The notes beneath the pieces were generated by a model that worked only from the letters and a program-made list of their open reading frames with translations, was not told where the DNA came from and searched no databases. A stretch of 64,000 nucleotides of DNA from contig NZ_JBHSBU010000001.1 of the NCBI RefSeq assembly GCF_042650885.1, forward strand, positions 3,162,001 through 3,226,000, given 5' to 3'. Position 1 is the first letter of the stretch, and each line of letters opens with the position of its first letter. Position numbers and translations under genes: made by a program. This document shows positions 8,637 to 17,319 of the stretch, piece by piece. The DNA comes from Chitinimonas_A lacunae (GTDB lineage: Bacteria; Pseudomonadota; Gammaproteobacteria; Burkholderiales; Chitinimonadaceae).

Positions 8637-9257
8637 TCAGAAGCGCATATCCAACATCAGGCCGATATGGGAACCATCGAATTTGAGCGGGCGGTATCCC
8701 TTGGTTTCGTATTCTTCTTTCACATACCGCACTACGAAACCGGCCTTTGGACTGAAGTTATAAGCGCCTTCGACGATCCAACCCACGGTATCGTCGAATT
8801 CACCGCTGCCGCCTTGTCCGTCGAGGCTCAAGCTGAGCTTGGGCTTCTTGACCAGACGCGGACCCGTACCGAGTGACCAGCGCTCGTTAAAATGATAGGC
8901 GCCGACAAATTCAATCGGAAAGCGGCGGAAGGTCAGATCGCCATTCGAGGCCGTCGCACCGTCTACGTGATAGTTGCCGGTGACCTTGACCGAAAGCGGC
9001 ATATCCTTGGCGCGCCAGTACAGGCCCGCCCCCAGTTGCACCATTCCACCTGCATGCACCGACGACGACTTGCCGTTGGTGTAGATCATATTTCCCAGTT
9101 TGTCGCCGCCGGCCGTCAGTCCGAGGGTAAGCAGAAAATCCAGACCCGATTCGGCCTGGGGCTGCTCGACCTTTTCGGAAGTGGTATCGGCCAGGGCAGC
9201 ATTACCCAGTACCATGGTTGCAGCGATCAGCGTGGATTGTAATAGGTTGAAACGCAT
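8637..9257 (-). CDS. YfaZ-like outer-membrane beta-barrel protein (paralogue)
   Basis: This 206-residue protein has a signal peptide (residues 1-23, ending A-A-L-A-D), a barrel-like body and a terminal D-M-R-F. It shares the internal motif F-R-R-F-P-I-E-F-V-G-A-Y-H with its downstream paralogue and lies 30 bases upstream of it on the same strand. The pair probably arose by tandem duplication and may be co-transcribed. I chose the ATG at 9257 so that the Lys/Arg-poor start MRFNLL directly precedes the hydrophobic segment. Confidence 0.78.
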   Translation of the reverse strand: MRFNLLQSTLIAATMVLGNAALADTTSEKVEQPQAESGLDFLLTLGLTAGGDKLGNMIYTNGKSSSVHAGGMVQLGAGLYWRAKDMPLSVKVTGNYHVDGATASNGDLTFRRFPIEFVGAYHFNERWSLGTGPRLVKKPKLSLSLDGQGGSGEFDDTVGWIVEGAYNFSPKAGFVVRYVKEEYETKGYRPLKFDGSHIGLMLDMRF

Positions 9258-9556
9258 TTGATTATTCCAATGTGATATGGAAAAGAAAAAAAGGGGCCAC
9301 ATTCTAGCACAAACAGAAAATAATGATTAGATGAAATACAGAAAAAACCTTGATATGCCATGGGAAAACGGCTGAAGGGGCCGTCAGGTCTACGGTCTTT
9401 GCAAACAGAGAAAAAATCCGACAAGACTACCTACCAGGCTGTGCTGAGCGGCATCAGCGGCCAAATCAAGCAGACCAGTTGCCAACCGTTTTCCGCCACC
9501 ACGAACAATCAGCAACGACTGTCCCACCAGCTTCGCAACAGGCCTAGGCTTCCCGG
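9258..9556. other. Non-coding gap before tRNA-Gly
   Basis: No gene is visible. The AT-rich first part probably holds the promoter of the outer-membrane protein genes on the minus strand. Confidence 0.4.
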
Positions 9557-9585
9557 TTGGCTCGGAAACCCGGTTCTGCTAGTAT
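9557..9585 (+). promoter_or_regulatory. Sigma-70-type promoter of tRNA-Gly
   Basis: TTGGCT (9557-9562) and TAGTAT (9580-9585) are separated by 17 bases, and the tRNA begins 11 bases after the -10 box. This is ideal spacing for a strong tRNA promoter. Confidence 0.7.
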
Positions 9586-9596
9586 CCTGCCCCTGT

Positions 9597-9670
9597 GCGG
9601 GCGTCGTTCAATGGCAGGACCTGAGCTTCCCAAGCTCAAGACGTGGGTTCGATTCCCATCGCCCGCTCCA
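9597..9670 (+). tRNA. tRNA-Gly (anticodon CCC)
   Basis: The acceptor stem GCGGGCG pairs with CGCCCGC. The anticodon stem TGAGC/GCTCA encloses TTCCCAA, so the anticodon is CCC. The T-arm contains GGTTCGATTCC, and the 3' CCA is encoded. Its 3' 24 bases form the left attachment site of the adjacent genomic island, so the tRNA remains complete after integration. Confidence 0.95.
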
Positions 9671-9671
9671 C
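9647..9671 (+). repeat. attL of the tRNA-Gly island
   Basis: These 25 bases cover the T-arm and acceptor 3' end of tRNA-Gly plus one base. They match 23894-23918 except for one G-to-A change. Confidence 0.88.
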
Positions 9672-9685
9672 ATCAAATTCCAGGG

Positions 9686-9765
9686 TGTTCCAGGGACGTC
9701 CACGGAGTGCTGCAAGTCATTGATTTTAAGTGGCTTCGCGCATTCGGATGTTCCAGGGACGTCCA
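9686..9765 (+). repeat. Direct repeats beside attL, likely integrase arm sites
   Basis: The 17-mer TGTTCCAGGGACGTCCA occurs exactly at 9686-9702 and 9749-9765, 63 bases apart. A second pair of short repeats (TTAAGTCCATTTTT) follows at about 9790-9820. Position between the core site and int suits arm-type binding sites for the integrase. Confidence 0.55.
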
Positions 9766-9903
9766 GGGAAATCCACCAACAGCCAGGACTTTTAAGTCCA
9801 TTTTTAAGTCCATTTTTTATGGGCGTGGTGGATTCCGGATTGTTGCTGTGGCCCACGCGATGATGTGACGAGCATCTGACTCCTGACTCTTCAGGAGCGA
9901 AGC

Positions 9904-11727
9904 ATGTCACTCTCAGACCTCGCGATTCGGCAAGCCAAGGCAACAGGTCAGGCGTACACCCTTCCCGACATCGATGGACTCTCCTTGGCTGTGACCGCCG
10001 AAGGCGGCAAGTCCTGGCATTTCCGTTACTACTGGCTCGGCAAGCAGAAGCGCATGTCGCTCGGGACCTATCCCGAGATCGGCCTGCGCGATGCGCGCGC
10101 GCTACGCGATGAAGCGCGTGCGCTCCTCGCAAAGGGCATCAACCCGCATCAGGAGCGCAAGCGCCGGCGCGCCGAAGTTCGGCTTGCGGACGAGCACACA
10201 TTCCGTGCCGTCTACGAAAAGTGGTGCCGGCACCGCGAACTCCAGATCAGCGCAGGAACGCTTGAGGGCGCTCGGCGCATATTTGATCGCGATGTATTGC
10301 CCACGCTCGGCGAGCGCTCGATCTACCACATCAAGCGAGCCGACCTGATCGACGTAGTGGCGAAGATCGAGGCCCGAAGTGCTCTGTCCATCGCCGACAA
10401 GGTGCGCACCTGGCTCAGGCTCATGTGGCGCTATGCGCTGGTCGTGGTGCCCGACCTTGAGAGCAATCCCGCAACGGATCTCGATGTCGTCGCGATGCCT
10501 CTCCCGCCCGTCTCCCACAATCCGTTGCTGCGGATGCCGGAGCTGCCACGTCTCATGCAGCGCATCCGGTCCTATCGGGGCCGGCTCGTCACGCAGTTCG
10601 GCGTGCGGTTGCTGCTACTCACGGGGGTTCGAACGGGTGAACTGCTGCAAGCGACGCCAGAACAGTTCGATCTTGACGCGGGCCTCTGGAAGATTCCACC
10701 GGATGCGGTGAAGCAGCTCCAGCTTGAAATGCGGAAGAAGCGCATTCGCCCCCAGGACATGCCGCCTTACATCGTGCCGCTTCCCGTGCAGGCCATCGAG
10801 ATCGTTCGCTATCTGTTGGACCAGTTCAAGCCGGCACAACGCTTCCTGCTTCGCGGCGATCACGACGTGACGTTGCCGATGAGCAACAACACGCTGAACC
10901 AAGCACTGCATCGCATGGGGTTCAAGAGCCTGCTCACCGGGCACGGCATCCGGGGCACCATCTCGACGGCGCTCCATGAGCTTGGGTATCTCAAGGCGTG
11001 GATTGATGCACAGCTGTCGCATGTGGACCCGGACGCCACGAGCGCATCGTATAACCACGCCGAATACGTGGAGCAGCGGCGAGCGATGATGCAAGACTGG
11101 GCCGACCGGCTCGATCTGTTCGAACAGGGTCATGTCGAGCGCGCGAGCCAACGCCTCATTGTCCAGTTTCAGGCGGTTCCCGCTGCATCGTCCGACGGAG
11201 CGGCTGCAAGCACGATGGTGTCGCCGATGCTGATCGTGACGCAGCCGCGTGTGGGTTCCACCGAGTCCGATGGAGCGACGCGTCTCCCGGCAGTACCGGC
11301 CCCACGTTCCGCAATGCTGCCCGTTCTCTCGGGCGTCCAGCGTGAGCAGTTGGCGCTGATCGACATCTTTGAGGCGCCGCACAATCTGCCGGCCGTCGAC
11401 TTTGCCCAGTTGGCGGGCAAGTCGAAGCGCTGGATCAACTATGAAGTGTCAGCGGGCAATCTCTTGGCACTGAACCTTGGCAATCGTGGCCGCCGCATTC
11501 CGGACTGGCATCTCGACCCAGTGAAGCATGCGCTTATCCAGGCGGTGATGAAGCTCGCGCGCAGTGCAGAGCCTTGGGAGATCTATCACGCCCTGGCCGC
11601 GCCACGCGCGATACTGAATGGCCGCGCTGCTGTTGATGCTGTCACCACAGAAAACACCGATGAGCTGATTGCAGTGGTGAGCAATGAAGTTCGGACGGGC
11701 GAGTGGTCGGCACTGCGCGCCGCATAG
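9904..11727 (+). CDS. Tyrosine integrase with C-terminal Xre/MbcA/ParS (DUF2384)-like extension
   Basis: This 607-residue protein is about 200 residues longer than ordinary P4-type integrases. Residues 1-90 form the DUF4102 arm-binding domain. Residues about 200-400 are the catalytic domain with R243 (TGVRTGEL), H347-x-x-R350, H373 and nucleophile Y383. After a Pro/Ala-rich linker (about 420-475), residues 485-600 read like a reader-type helix-turn-helix (LAGKSKRWINYEVSAGNLLA, then R-x-P-D-W) followed by a DUF2384 toxin-binding segment (W-E-I-Y-H-A-L-A-A-P ... L-N-G-R-A-A-V-D-A-V). DUF2384 domains normally belong to antitoxins of RES toxins, and a RES gene follows directly. The integrase assignment is firm; the antitoxin reading is from motif resemblance only. 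Confidence 0.85.
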   Translation: MSLSDLAIRQAKATGQAYTLPDIDGLSLAVTAEGGKSWHFRYYWLGKQKRMSLGTYPEIGLRDARALRDEARALLAKGINPHQERKRRRAEVRLADEHTFRAVYEKWCRHRELQISAGTLEGARRIFDRDVLPTLGERSIYHIKRADLIDVVAKIEARSALSIADKVRTWLRLMWRYALVVVPDLESNPATDLDVVAMPLPPVSHNPLLRMPELPRLMQRIRSYRGRLVTQFGVRLLLLTGVRTGELLQATPEQFDLDAGLWKIPPDAVKQLQLEMRKKRIRPQDMPPYIVPLPVQAIEIVRYLLDQFKPAQRFLLRGDHDVTLPMSNNTLNQALHRMGFKSLLTGHGIRGTISTALHELGYLKAWIDAQLSHVDPDATSASYNHAEYVEQRRAMMQDWADRLDLFEQGHVERASQRLIVQFQAVPAASSDGAAASTMVSPMLIVTQPRVGSTESDGATRLPAVPAPRSAMLPVLSGVQREQLALIDIFEAPHNLPAVDFAQLAGKSKRWINYEVSAGNLLALNLGNRGRRIPDWHLDPVKHALIQAVMKLARSAEPWEIYHALAAPRAILNGRAAVDAVTTENTDELIAVVSNEVRTGEWSALRAA

Positions 11728-11800
11728 CTGATGCATCCCACAGTCTTCTCGCTCGCTTTTCGGGCTGCAAGAGTTGGTGCATGTACTGGCCTGCCTTGAT

Positions 11801-11827
11801 CACTGATCCGGTCTAAGCTGATCAGTG
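11801..11827. promoter_or_regulatory. Inverted repeat upstream of the RES gene (possible operator)
   Basis: CACTGATC and GATCAGTG form a perfect 8-bp inverted repeat with an 11-base spacer in the gap between int and the RES toxin gene. It could be a binding site for the HTH part of the integrase extension, but this is inference from position. Confidence 0.35.
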
Positions 11828-11958
11828 TGCTGGTGTTGATATGTCCGCTTTCGACCCAAAGCGGTCGATCAGCTAGAGGCCGAAGCTTGGGGCGAGCACT
11901 TGACTCCGAAGTGGCTGCGGCGTTAGCTGCTGCGGAGCACGCTGACTTATCGAGTTCT

Positions 11959-11990
11959 GGAGAATCGTGATGGAGGAGAATCGTGATGGA
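11959..11990 (+). repeat. 16-bp tandem duplication over the RES ribosome-binding site
   Basis: GGAGAATCGTGATGGA occurs twice head to tail (11959-11974, 11975-11990). Each copy contains a GGAG and an ATGGA start, so the toxin gene has two overlapping initiation signals. The downstream ATG at 11986 is in frame. Confidence 0.8.
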
Positions 11991-13080
11991 AATCGGTCAA
12001 CCTAATTTTGCTGCAATGCTGGCAGCCAAGTTCTATGAGCCGACGCTGGAGGATCTAGCGTCTGAAATTGACCGGATCCTCCGCAAACACTTCAGTTGCA
12101 GCGCAATGCCAGCCCGACAGGTGGGAATCGGAGTCCTATGCCATGAATACGAGCCGGAGACGCTGGAGGCTACGATCGAGCGAGAGGCCCAGGTAACGCG
12201 GGAAGTGGCTGAGCAGGTGGCGCACCTCATTCGTGCTCGCGACACCGACAACTATCACCGGCCGAGCTGTCGCTATCTCAACCAAACGGAGCGCCAAGCA
12301 AGCCTCCAAAGTTTTTGGTCTAGCCTGAGGGGCGACGAACTCGACCCTGTCAAGCTAAACGACAATAATGCAAATAATGCTGTTGGTCGGGCGTTGGAAA
12401 TGATTGAGCGTCGGGCACCACAAGCATTTCGTTGGCTTGAGGCCGGAACGCCCCTTTGGCGAGGCCGTGCCGATGAGAATTTCAGCTTGTGGGAGGCAGT
12501 GCAGGCAGATGGCTATTGCGCGCTTGGGGCACACCCTAACGGACGTGCAAATCGTCTAAATCCAGAAGGAATTCGTTGCTTCTATGGGGCAAACGATGTT
12601 CAGACAGCGTTGAGTGAGCTGCGCGTTGAGACCGGCTGGATCATTTATCTGGGAAACTTCACGCTTACTCGGAACGTCCCGATTCTCGATCTGCAGCTAT
12701 TGAAACAAGCTCCTTGGCCGTCGGTATTTGCTGGTGACTACAAAGAGCAGGCGTACGAGGTCGGGGTCATCCGTGGAATTCCCAACGAGCTTGCGCACGC
12801 TCCTTGGAAAGGAGGAGGTGACCACGTATATCGTCCCGCACGCTACTTCGCGGAGTTCTGCAGGCAGCGACAATCAGACCGAATCGCGGGGCTACTTTAT
12901 CCGTCTTCCCAGCATCCTTCTGGCTTCAACATCGCATTGTTCGCTGATAAGTGGGACGGATCAAACGACCCCATTAGACTGACCTCCATCCACACCACAC
13001 AGATTCTCTCGCGCACTACTCGTGCCCGTGGAGTAGACGTTTGTCTGGATGGAGTGGATCCGTTGGATACGGATGAGTGA
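11986..13080 (+). CDS. RES-domain toxin with N-terminal HEPN/RES-NTD-like region
   Basis: This 364-residue protein carries a RES domain from about residue 145. Visible hallmarks are L-W-R-G-R (Arg about 159/161), R-x-N-P-E-G-x-x-x-F-Y-G-A-N-D with Tyr about 200, Glu about 211 in T-A-L-S-E-L, and Y-P-S-S (Ser about 307) before G-F-N-I-A-L-F. RES toxins such as MbcT degrade NAD+ and others (ParT) ADP-ribosylate Prs; the key residues appear intact here. Residues 10-135 are helical and resemble the HEPN/RES N-terminal domain. GGAGGAG lies 7 bases before ATG 11986. No separate antitoxin gene precedes it; the only DUF2384-like segment nearby is on the integrase. Confidence 0.82.
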   Translation: MEIGQPNFAAMLAAKFYEPTLEDLASEIDRILRKHFSCSAMPARQVGIGVLCHEYEPETLEATIEREAQVTREVAEQVAHLIRARDTDNYHRPSCRYLNQTERQASLQSFWSSLRGDELDPVKLNDNNANNAVGRALEMIERRAPQAFRWLEAGTPLWRGRADENFSLWEAVQADGYCALGAHPNGRANRLNPEGIRCFYGANDVQTALSELRVETGWIIYLGNFTLTRNVPILDLQLLKQAPWPSVFAGDYKEQAYEVGVIRGIPNELAHAPWKGGGDHVYRPARYFAEFCRQRQSDRIAGLLYPSSQHPSGFNIALFADKWDGSNDPIRLTSIHTTQILSRTTRARGVDVCLDGVDPLDTDE

Positions 13081-13428
13081 GATCACGGGCATTAAAATAT
13101 GCCGTTCTGAGCGACCGCTCCTGGCCGTTAGCGGAACTAACGCCTGATTAACACCAGCGTAGCGGTCAGCGATCTCCGGAACTAACGATCAATCTCACCG
13201 AAGTCTATAGTTGGGTTAGCCGCTTTGACGGCGAAAAAGCCTACTGCTTCTCGCTCAATGAATGCCTAGCCGCCAAGCAACGGATCATCCCGGTGCTACG
13301 TGACAACGACGGAATCCAGCGATGAAAACAAAGTTGTCATCGGATGAAACTGCAATTTGCACCGGTACGCTGACCAAAGTGTAAGACTCCTGCGCCATCG
13401 GGCGCGTGCTTACGCAGGGGAGTCAACG
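13081..13428. other. Non-coding gap with a short coding remnant
   Basis: A hairpin CGTTAG-cggaa-CTAACG lies near 13130. In bases 13203-13325 a frame ending at TGA reads VYSWVSRFDGEKAYCFSL and on to L-R-D-N-D-G-I-Q-R. It has protein-like composition but no start codon, so it is probably the end of a deleted gene of unknown type. Confidence 0.35.
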
Positions 13429-13608
13429 ATGGATAGACCCAATCGACGAAAGAGGCCCACAGCGCGGAGGTCGGCTTTCTCTCGACCGCCGACGCGGGAG
13501 GAGAAGGAGGAAATCGACCTTGCCGAGCAGTATCTTCAACTTCCCCCTGCGATGCGTGATGCGATTCGGCACCTGATGATCGGCGCTTATCAGATCGATA
13601 CGTCGTGA
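13429..13608 (+). CDS. Small highly charged protein, unknown
   Basis: This 59-residue reading frame starts at ATG 13429 with a good AGGGGAG 6 bases upstream. The first 25 residues are rich in Arg and Pro, followed by an acidic helix (EEKEEIDLAEQYLQLPPAMR) and a short hydrophobic end. The helix resembles C-terminal tails of XRE-type phage repressors, but no DNA-binding motif is seen. It lies between the RES toxin and a broken LysR gene inside the island. Function is unknown; it may be a fragment. Confidence 0.45.
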   Translation: MDRPNRRKRPTARRSAFSRPPTREEKEEIDLAEQYLQLPPAMRDAIRHLMIGAYQIDTS

Positions 13609-13627
13609 ACCGGCCAAGCGTGTCGCT

Positions 13628-13951
13628 CTAACTAAGAGGATCGGCCGGGACGCAGTCGGACAGTGCGACCCGGAGCACGCCGCGAAAGCCCAGCGCGGCA
13701 CGCTTCACATTGGCGCGCGCCTGCTCCAGCTTCGCGAGGATGGGGCGCATGTCGTCGAGAAAGCGCTCACCGGCCCAGGTGAGCCGTACGCCGCGCGAGT
13801 TCCGTTCGAACAGCACGGCGCCCAAGTCCGATTCCAGTTCCTTGATGGTGCGCGAAAGCGGCGATTGCTCGACATGGAGCCGGGTCGCTGCCCGAGTGAA
13901 GTTCAGCTCCTCCGCGACCGCGACAAAACTTCGAAGATGACGCAGTTCCAT
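13628..13951 (-). pseudogene. Truncated LysR-type regulator
   Basis: The first 107 residues of a LysR-type regulator are present: a typical winged HTH (MELRHLRSFVAVAEELNFTR, then A-A-x-R-L-H-V-x-Q-S-P-L-S-R) and the linker helix. The frame stops after the first few residues of the effector-binding domain (R-V-A-L-S-D-C-V-P). Normal family length is about 300 residues, so two thirds is missing. It is a probable relic of recombination within the island. Confidence 0.75.
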
Positions 13952-14896
13952 GGCGGGCACCTCACCAGCCGGCCTTGACTGCACCGCCCAGGTGGCAAGT
14001 CGGCGTCACTGGTCGCCCGCTCGCCCCGCTGATCGGCCGGAGGCGCCAATGAAACATCGCTGCCTCATCGAGCACGGCATTGGGGGACGCCACCGCTAAA
14101 CGTGGGGGTGGCAGCACGGTGCAGGCGGGGGAGACGACAACCATGAGGGTACGAATCGCGGACTCCATCCTTGGCTCCAGTCTTTCGAGGGTCGTGTCAA
14201 CAGGGGTCGCTCCCCACAGCAGCTCAGAACCGCGTGGCCGTTGGGGGCAGCAGGCAGGTGAGGCAGGTGTCGTCTGGGTCGGTCAGCCCCCGGAATAAAT
14301 GACGTGTGAGTTTTCACATTGCGATGGCACCGGGTGCGGTGGGGCACTGCGATGACAGTGCCCAATGCGGCGTGTGGCTCGGCGTCAGTGCTTTGGAGAG
14401 TGGGGGGAGCTGGCGGGCATGACGCAGGGTGACGTCATCAGAGAGGGAGTCGGAAACTAGCATCGGGCAGAGAAAGCGACTCGCCGATTTCGGACATCAA
14501 TGCAATGGAGGATAAATCGTCAGAATCTCCCCTCAATCATCAGCGAGTGGTCGTCGTAAGAAATCTGGACGGACTGTCAGACACTAGAAGGCGAGTCGCC
14601 GCCGGCGCATTGGGCAGGCACTTCCGTGCCAAATGGCATCGCAGTGAATTTGGTCGAACATGCGTTCGATATAAAAACAGTGCGGCCGCCTTTGTTGCTG
14701 TTCCCGCAGGGGCGGCCGAGCGGCATCGAATATCGAACGATTTCCCTATTCAATAACGTAATTCATCTAAATAGTCAGGTTCTATACTGCACAAATGAAC
14801 CATAAACATTTGTCTTTAAAGTGCTGTTCCGTAAGGCAATAGTGGCTTGACTGGGGATGCCGCGATATAATCTATTCTTCGATCGACTCTGATAAG
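13952..14896. other. Long gap without a recognisable gene
   Basis: About 0.95 kb separates the LysR fragment from the RHS locus. An open frame at 14505-14756 (+) is present but has no family resemblance and no convincing ribosome-binding site. The last 150 bases turn AT-rich and contain TTGACT (about 14848) and TATAAT-like sequence (about 14867), though their spacing of 13-15 bases is short for a sigma-70 promoter. Confidence 0.35.
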
Positions 14897-14940
14897 GGTG
14901 CGCACCGTTGTGCGCGCCCCGGGTAGATTTTTCTTTTTTA
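14897..14940 (+). terminator. Intrinsic-terminator-like hairpin in the RHS leader
   Basis: A 9-bp stem (14897-14905 with 14910-14918, one G-T pair) closes a 4-base loop. About 10 bases later comes the T-rich run ATTTTTCTTTTTTA, ending about 20 bases before the start codon of the first RHS gene. It could insulate the locus or act as an attenuator needing antitermination. Confidence 0.5.
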
Positions 14941-14958
14941 TTCTCTTGTGGTTATTCA

Positions 14959-17313
14959 ATGAAAAGCTGGTTAAAACCCCTCGCTTTTCCCCATGGTCAT
15001 GGTCAACGCAGTATTCGAAAACTAGCTATTGCCGTGTCCTTGTTGGGAATCTCTCCGCTCACCCTGGCTGCCGATGACGATGGCACCACCATTCCCTATC
15101 CGAAAGTCTGTGACCTTTTTAATGCCTGTATCGAAAGCGCCAGTATTTCGGAATGGGTAGACCATTTCTACCCGAAGCCAAAACGGAATTGGTGGAAAGT
15201 CACCAAAGGTCCTTATGAGTGCTTGGCGCCCAATGGTATGCGAGCCAAGTGCTATGACCTTCAGATCGACGGGCAAAGCTACCTTGAGGGTACAATTGTC
15301 CGTGCCATCATCGGTTGTCCAGATGGAACCTTCTTTGGCAAAGTCAGCCAGCGCTGCCGGAAGATTTGCCCCGAGGGTGAATATCTGGTGAAAGATGTGT
15401 CGCCGGATCAGTGCAAGCCCAATCCGAAACCTGAAGAACGTGATCCGGACGACACGGCTGATCCGGAACAGGGCATGCCCGAATGCCCAAAACGCTCAGA
15501 GGAAATGGATAAGACAACCGGCAATCCCATCAATACCGCGACGGGGAATAAGTTCCAGCGCGAGATTGATACCCTGCTGGGTGTGCCTTTCATCCGGTTC
15601 TATAACAGCCACGATTCCGGTCCGAAGCATCAACTCGGCCTGGGCTGGCGCCACAATTGGCACGCCCGGGTATTGCCGGTTTATTCCTATTTCATTGATC
15701 CGGGTATTCCCCCGCATATGGACCCGGATTGGCGCGAGTACTGGAATAGCCGTGCAGCGAATAGTTCAGGCCCGAAACCGCGTCTGTTGTTCTACCGGCT
15801 GGAGCGTACCGATGGAGCGTCTTTCTCCGCCACGACGGATGGCCGGATTATCGGCGCGACCGACAAGAACACCCTCAAGCTGACCATTGGTCCGACCGGC
15901 TTTACTGTCTTTGATGGCGTGAACACTGAGCATTACGACGCCAAAGGCAATCTGGTCTCGCTCATCGAAGGCGGTGGCAAGCGCTACACGCTGACCTATG
16001 CCGATAAGCTGCTGAGCCAAGTCAAGGATGACACCACGGGTCGCACGCTGACCTTTACCTACCGCCGGGAAACGCTGGGTGGAATCGAAGACGATTGGCT
16101 CAGCAAAGTCGAGAGCGGCAATGCTTCGGGCACGACAGGTCTGGTGGCGAGCTTTGACTATTCGCCGAAGGGCTATCTGGCCAAGGTCACGCATGCGGAC
16201 GGGACAACGCGTCAGTACGTCCACGACGACCCCGAGCGCGGTGACAAGCTGTCAGGGTTAATCGATGAGAACGGGGTGCGGTTTGCCACCTGGAGTTACA
16301 ACCGATACGGCGCAGCGATCAGTTCCGAGCACGCCGGTGGGGTGAACCGCTACACCTTGAGCTTCGGCGGGGCACGTGGCTGGCCCAGCACGGCCCAGAC
16401 CAGCCCAACGGGTGCCACTCGGTTCTTCAACTACCAGCAGATCGGCCGTCGCCTCCTCTTTGCGGGCAATTGGCAGCCGGGTGGTTCGGGTTGCAACGCC
16501 AGTACCCGCAAGCGTACCTACGACTCGGCTGGCAATCCGCAAGAGCAGATCGACTTCAACGGCAATGTGACGTGGTTCACCTACGACCCCGAGCGGGATC
16601 TGGAGGTGACGCGGATTGAAGCCGCGACCAGCTCGGCACCTCGGGCGGTCACTACGCAATGGCATGCGACATTCCGCTTGCCCACGAAGATCAGCGCCAA
16701 CGATCGGACCGTCAGCTTTGACTATGATGAGCGCGCCAATCTGACCAAGAAGACCGTTGAGTCCAATGGGAAGGTATGGAGCTGGCGTTATGCCTACGAC
16801 AGCAACAATCGCTTGATGAGCGTGACCGATCCGGCGGGCCGCAGCAGCGAGTTCGGCTATGACGCCACGGGCAATCTGGTCTCGTTCAAGGATCGTGCTG
16901 GGCTGGTCACGACGTACGGTCCCCACAACGCCCATGGTCAACCGCTGTCGATCACCCGTCCTGATGGCGTGGTGGCATCGATGACCTATGACGCTCGCGG
17001 TCGCTTGCTGACCTACAGCGAGGGTCAGTCTGTGACGCGCTACCAGTACGCGCCGACGGGCCTGCTCAAGCAGGTCAATCTGCCCGATGGCAGCCAGATC
17101 GACTATGAGTACGACCCAGCCCACCGGTTAGTCGGCATCCGCAACAACCAGGGCCATAGCATCCGCTACGTGCTGGATGCTGCCGGTAATCGACTTCAAC
17201 AGGATGTGCAGGATGCTAACGGCACCTTGGCCGCCGCGATGGCGAAAGTGGACGCTGAACGTCTGTCCCTGATTGCGCCGAACAGCCTGCCGACTCAACA
17301 AGACAGCGAATAA
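14959..17313 (+). CDS. RHS-repeat protein, N-terminal half (DUF6531 and YD repeats)
   Basis: This 784-residue protein has a signal peptide-like start (hydrophobic residues 22-37 ending L-T-L-A-A-D). A Cys-rich N-terminal region follows (about 40-165), then a DUF6531 start (GNPINTATGNKFQREID at about 197) and many YD repeats such as Y-D-S-A-G-N-P and Y-D-A-R-G-R-L. It stops inside the repeat shell without the conserved RHS core and without a toxin tip. The next gene begins 6 bases later and continues the repeat shell, so the two appear to be halves of one RHS machine. No PAAR or VgrG-linked region is seen, so secretion through Sec rather than T6SS is inferred. Confidence 0.85.
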   Translation: MKSWLKPLAFPHGHGQRSIRKLAIAVSLLGISPLTLAADDDGTTIPYPKVCDLFNACIESASISEWVDHFYPKPKRNWWKVTKGPYECLAPNGMRAKCYDLQIDGQSYLEGTIVRAIIGCPDGTFFGKVSQRCRKICPEGEYLVKDVSPDQCKPNPKPEERDPDDTADPEQGMPECPKRSEEMDKTTGNPINTATGNKFQREIDTLLGVPFIRFYNSHDSGPKHQLGLGWRHNWHARVLPVYSYFIDPGIPPHMDPDWREYWNSRAANSSGPKPRLLFYRLERTDGASFSATTDGRIIGATDKNTLKLTIGPTGFTVFDGVNTEHYDAKGNLVSLIEGGGKRYTLTYADKLLSQVKDDTTGRTLTFTYRRETLGGIEDDWLSKVESGNASGTTGLVASFDYSPKGYLAKVTHADGTTRQYVHDDPERGDKLSGLIDENGVRFATWSYNRYGAAISSEHAGGVNRYTLSFGGARGWPSTAQTSPTGATRFFNYQQIGRRLLFAGNWQPGGSGCNASTRKRTYDSAGNPQEQIDFNGNVTWFTYDPERDLEVTRIEAATSSAPRAVTTQWHATFRLPTKISANDRTVSFDYDERANLTKKTVESNGKVWSWRYAYDSNNRLMSVTDPAGRSSEFGYDATGNLVSFKDRAGLVTTYGPHNAHGQPLSITRPDGVVASMTYDARGRLLTYSEGQSVTRYQYAPTGLLKQVNLPDGSQIDYEYDPAHRLVGIRNNQGHSIRYVLDAAGNRLQQDVQDANGTLAAAMAKVDAERLSLIAPNSLPTQQDSE

Positions 17314-17319
17314 TTTCTT

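Noticed and set aside
14505..14756. An 83-codon plus-strand frame in the gap before the RHS genes
   Set aside because: No ribosome-binding site, no recognisable motif and Arg-rich composition; not enough to call a gene.
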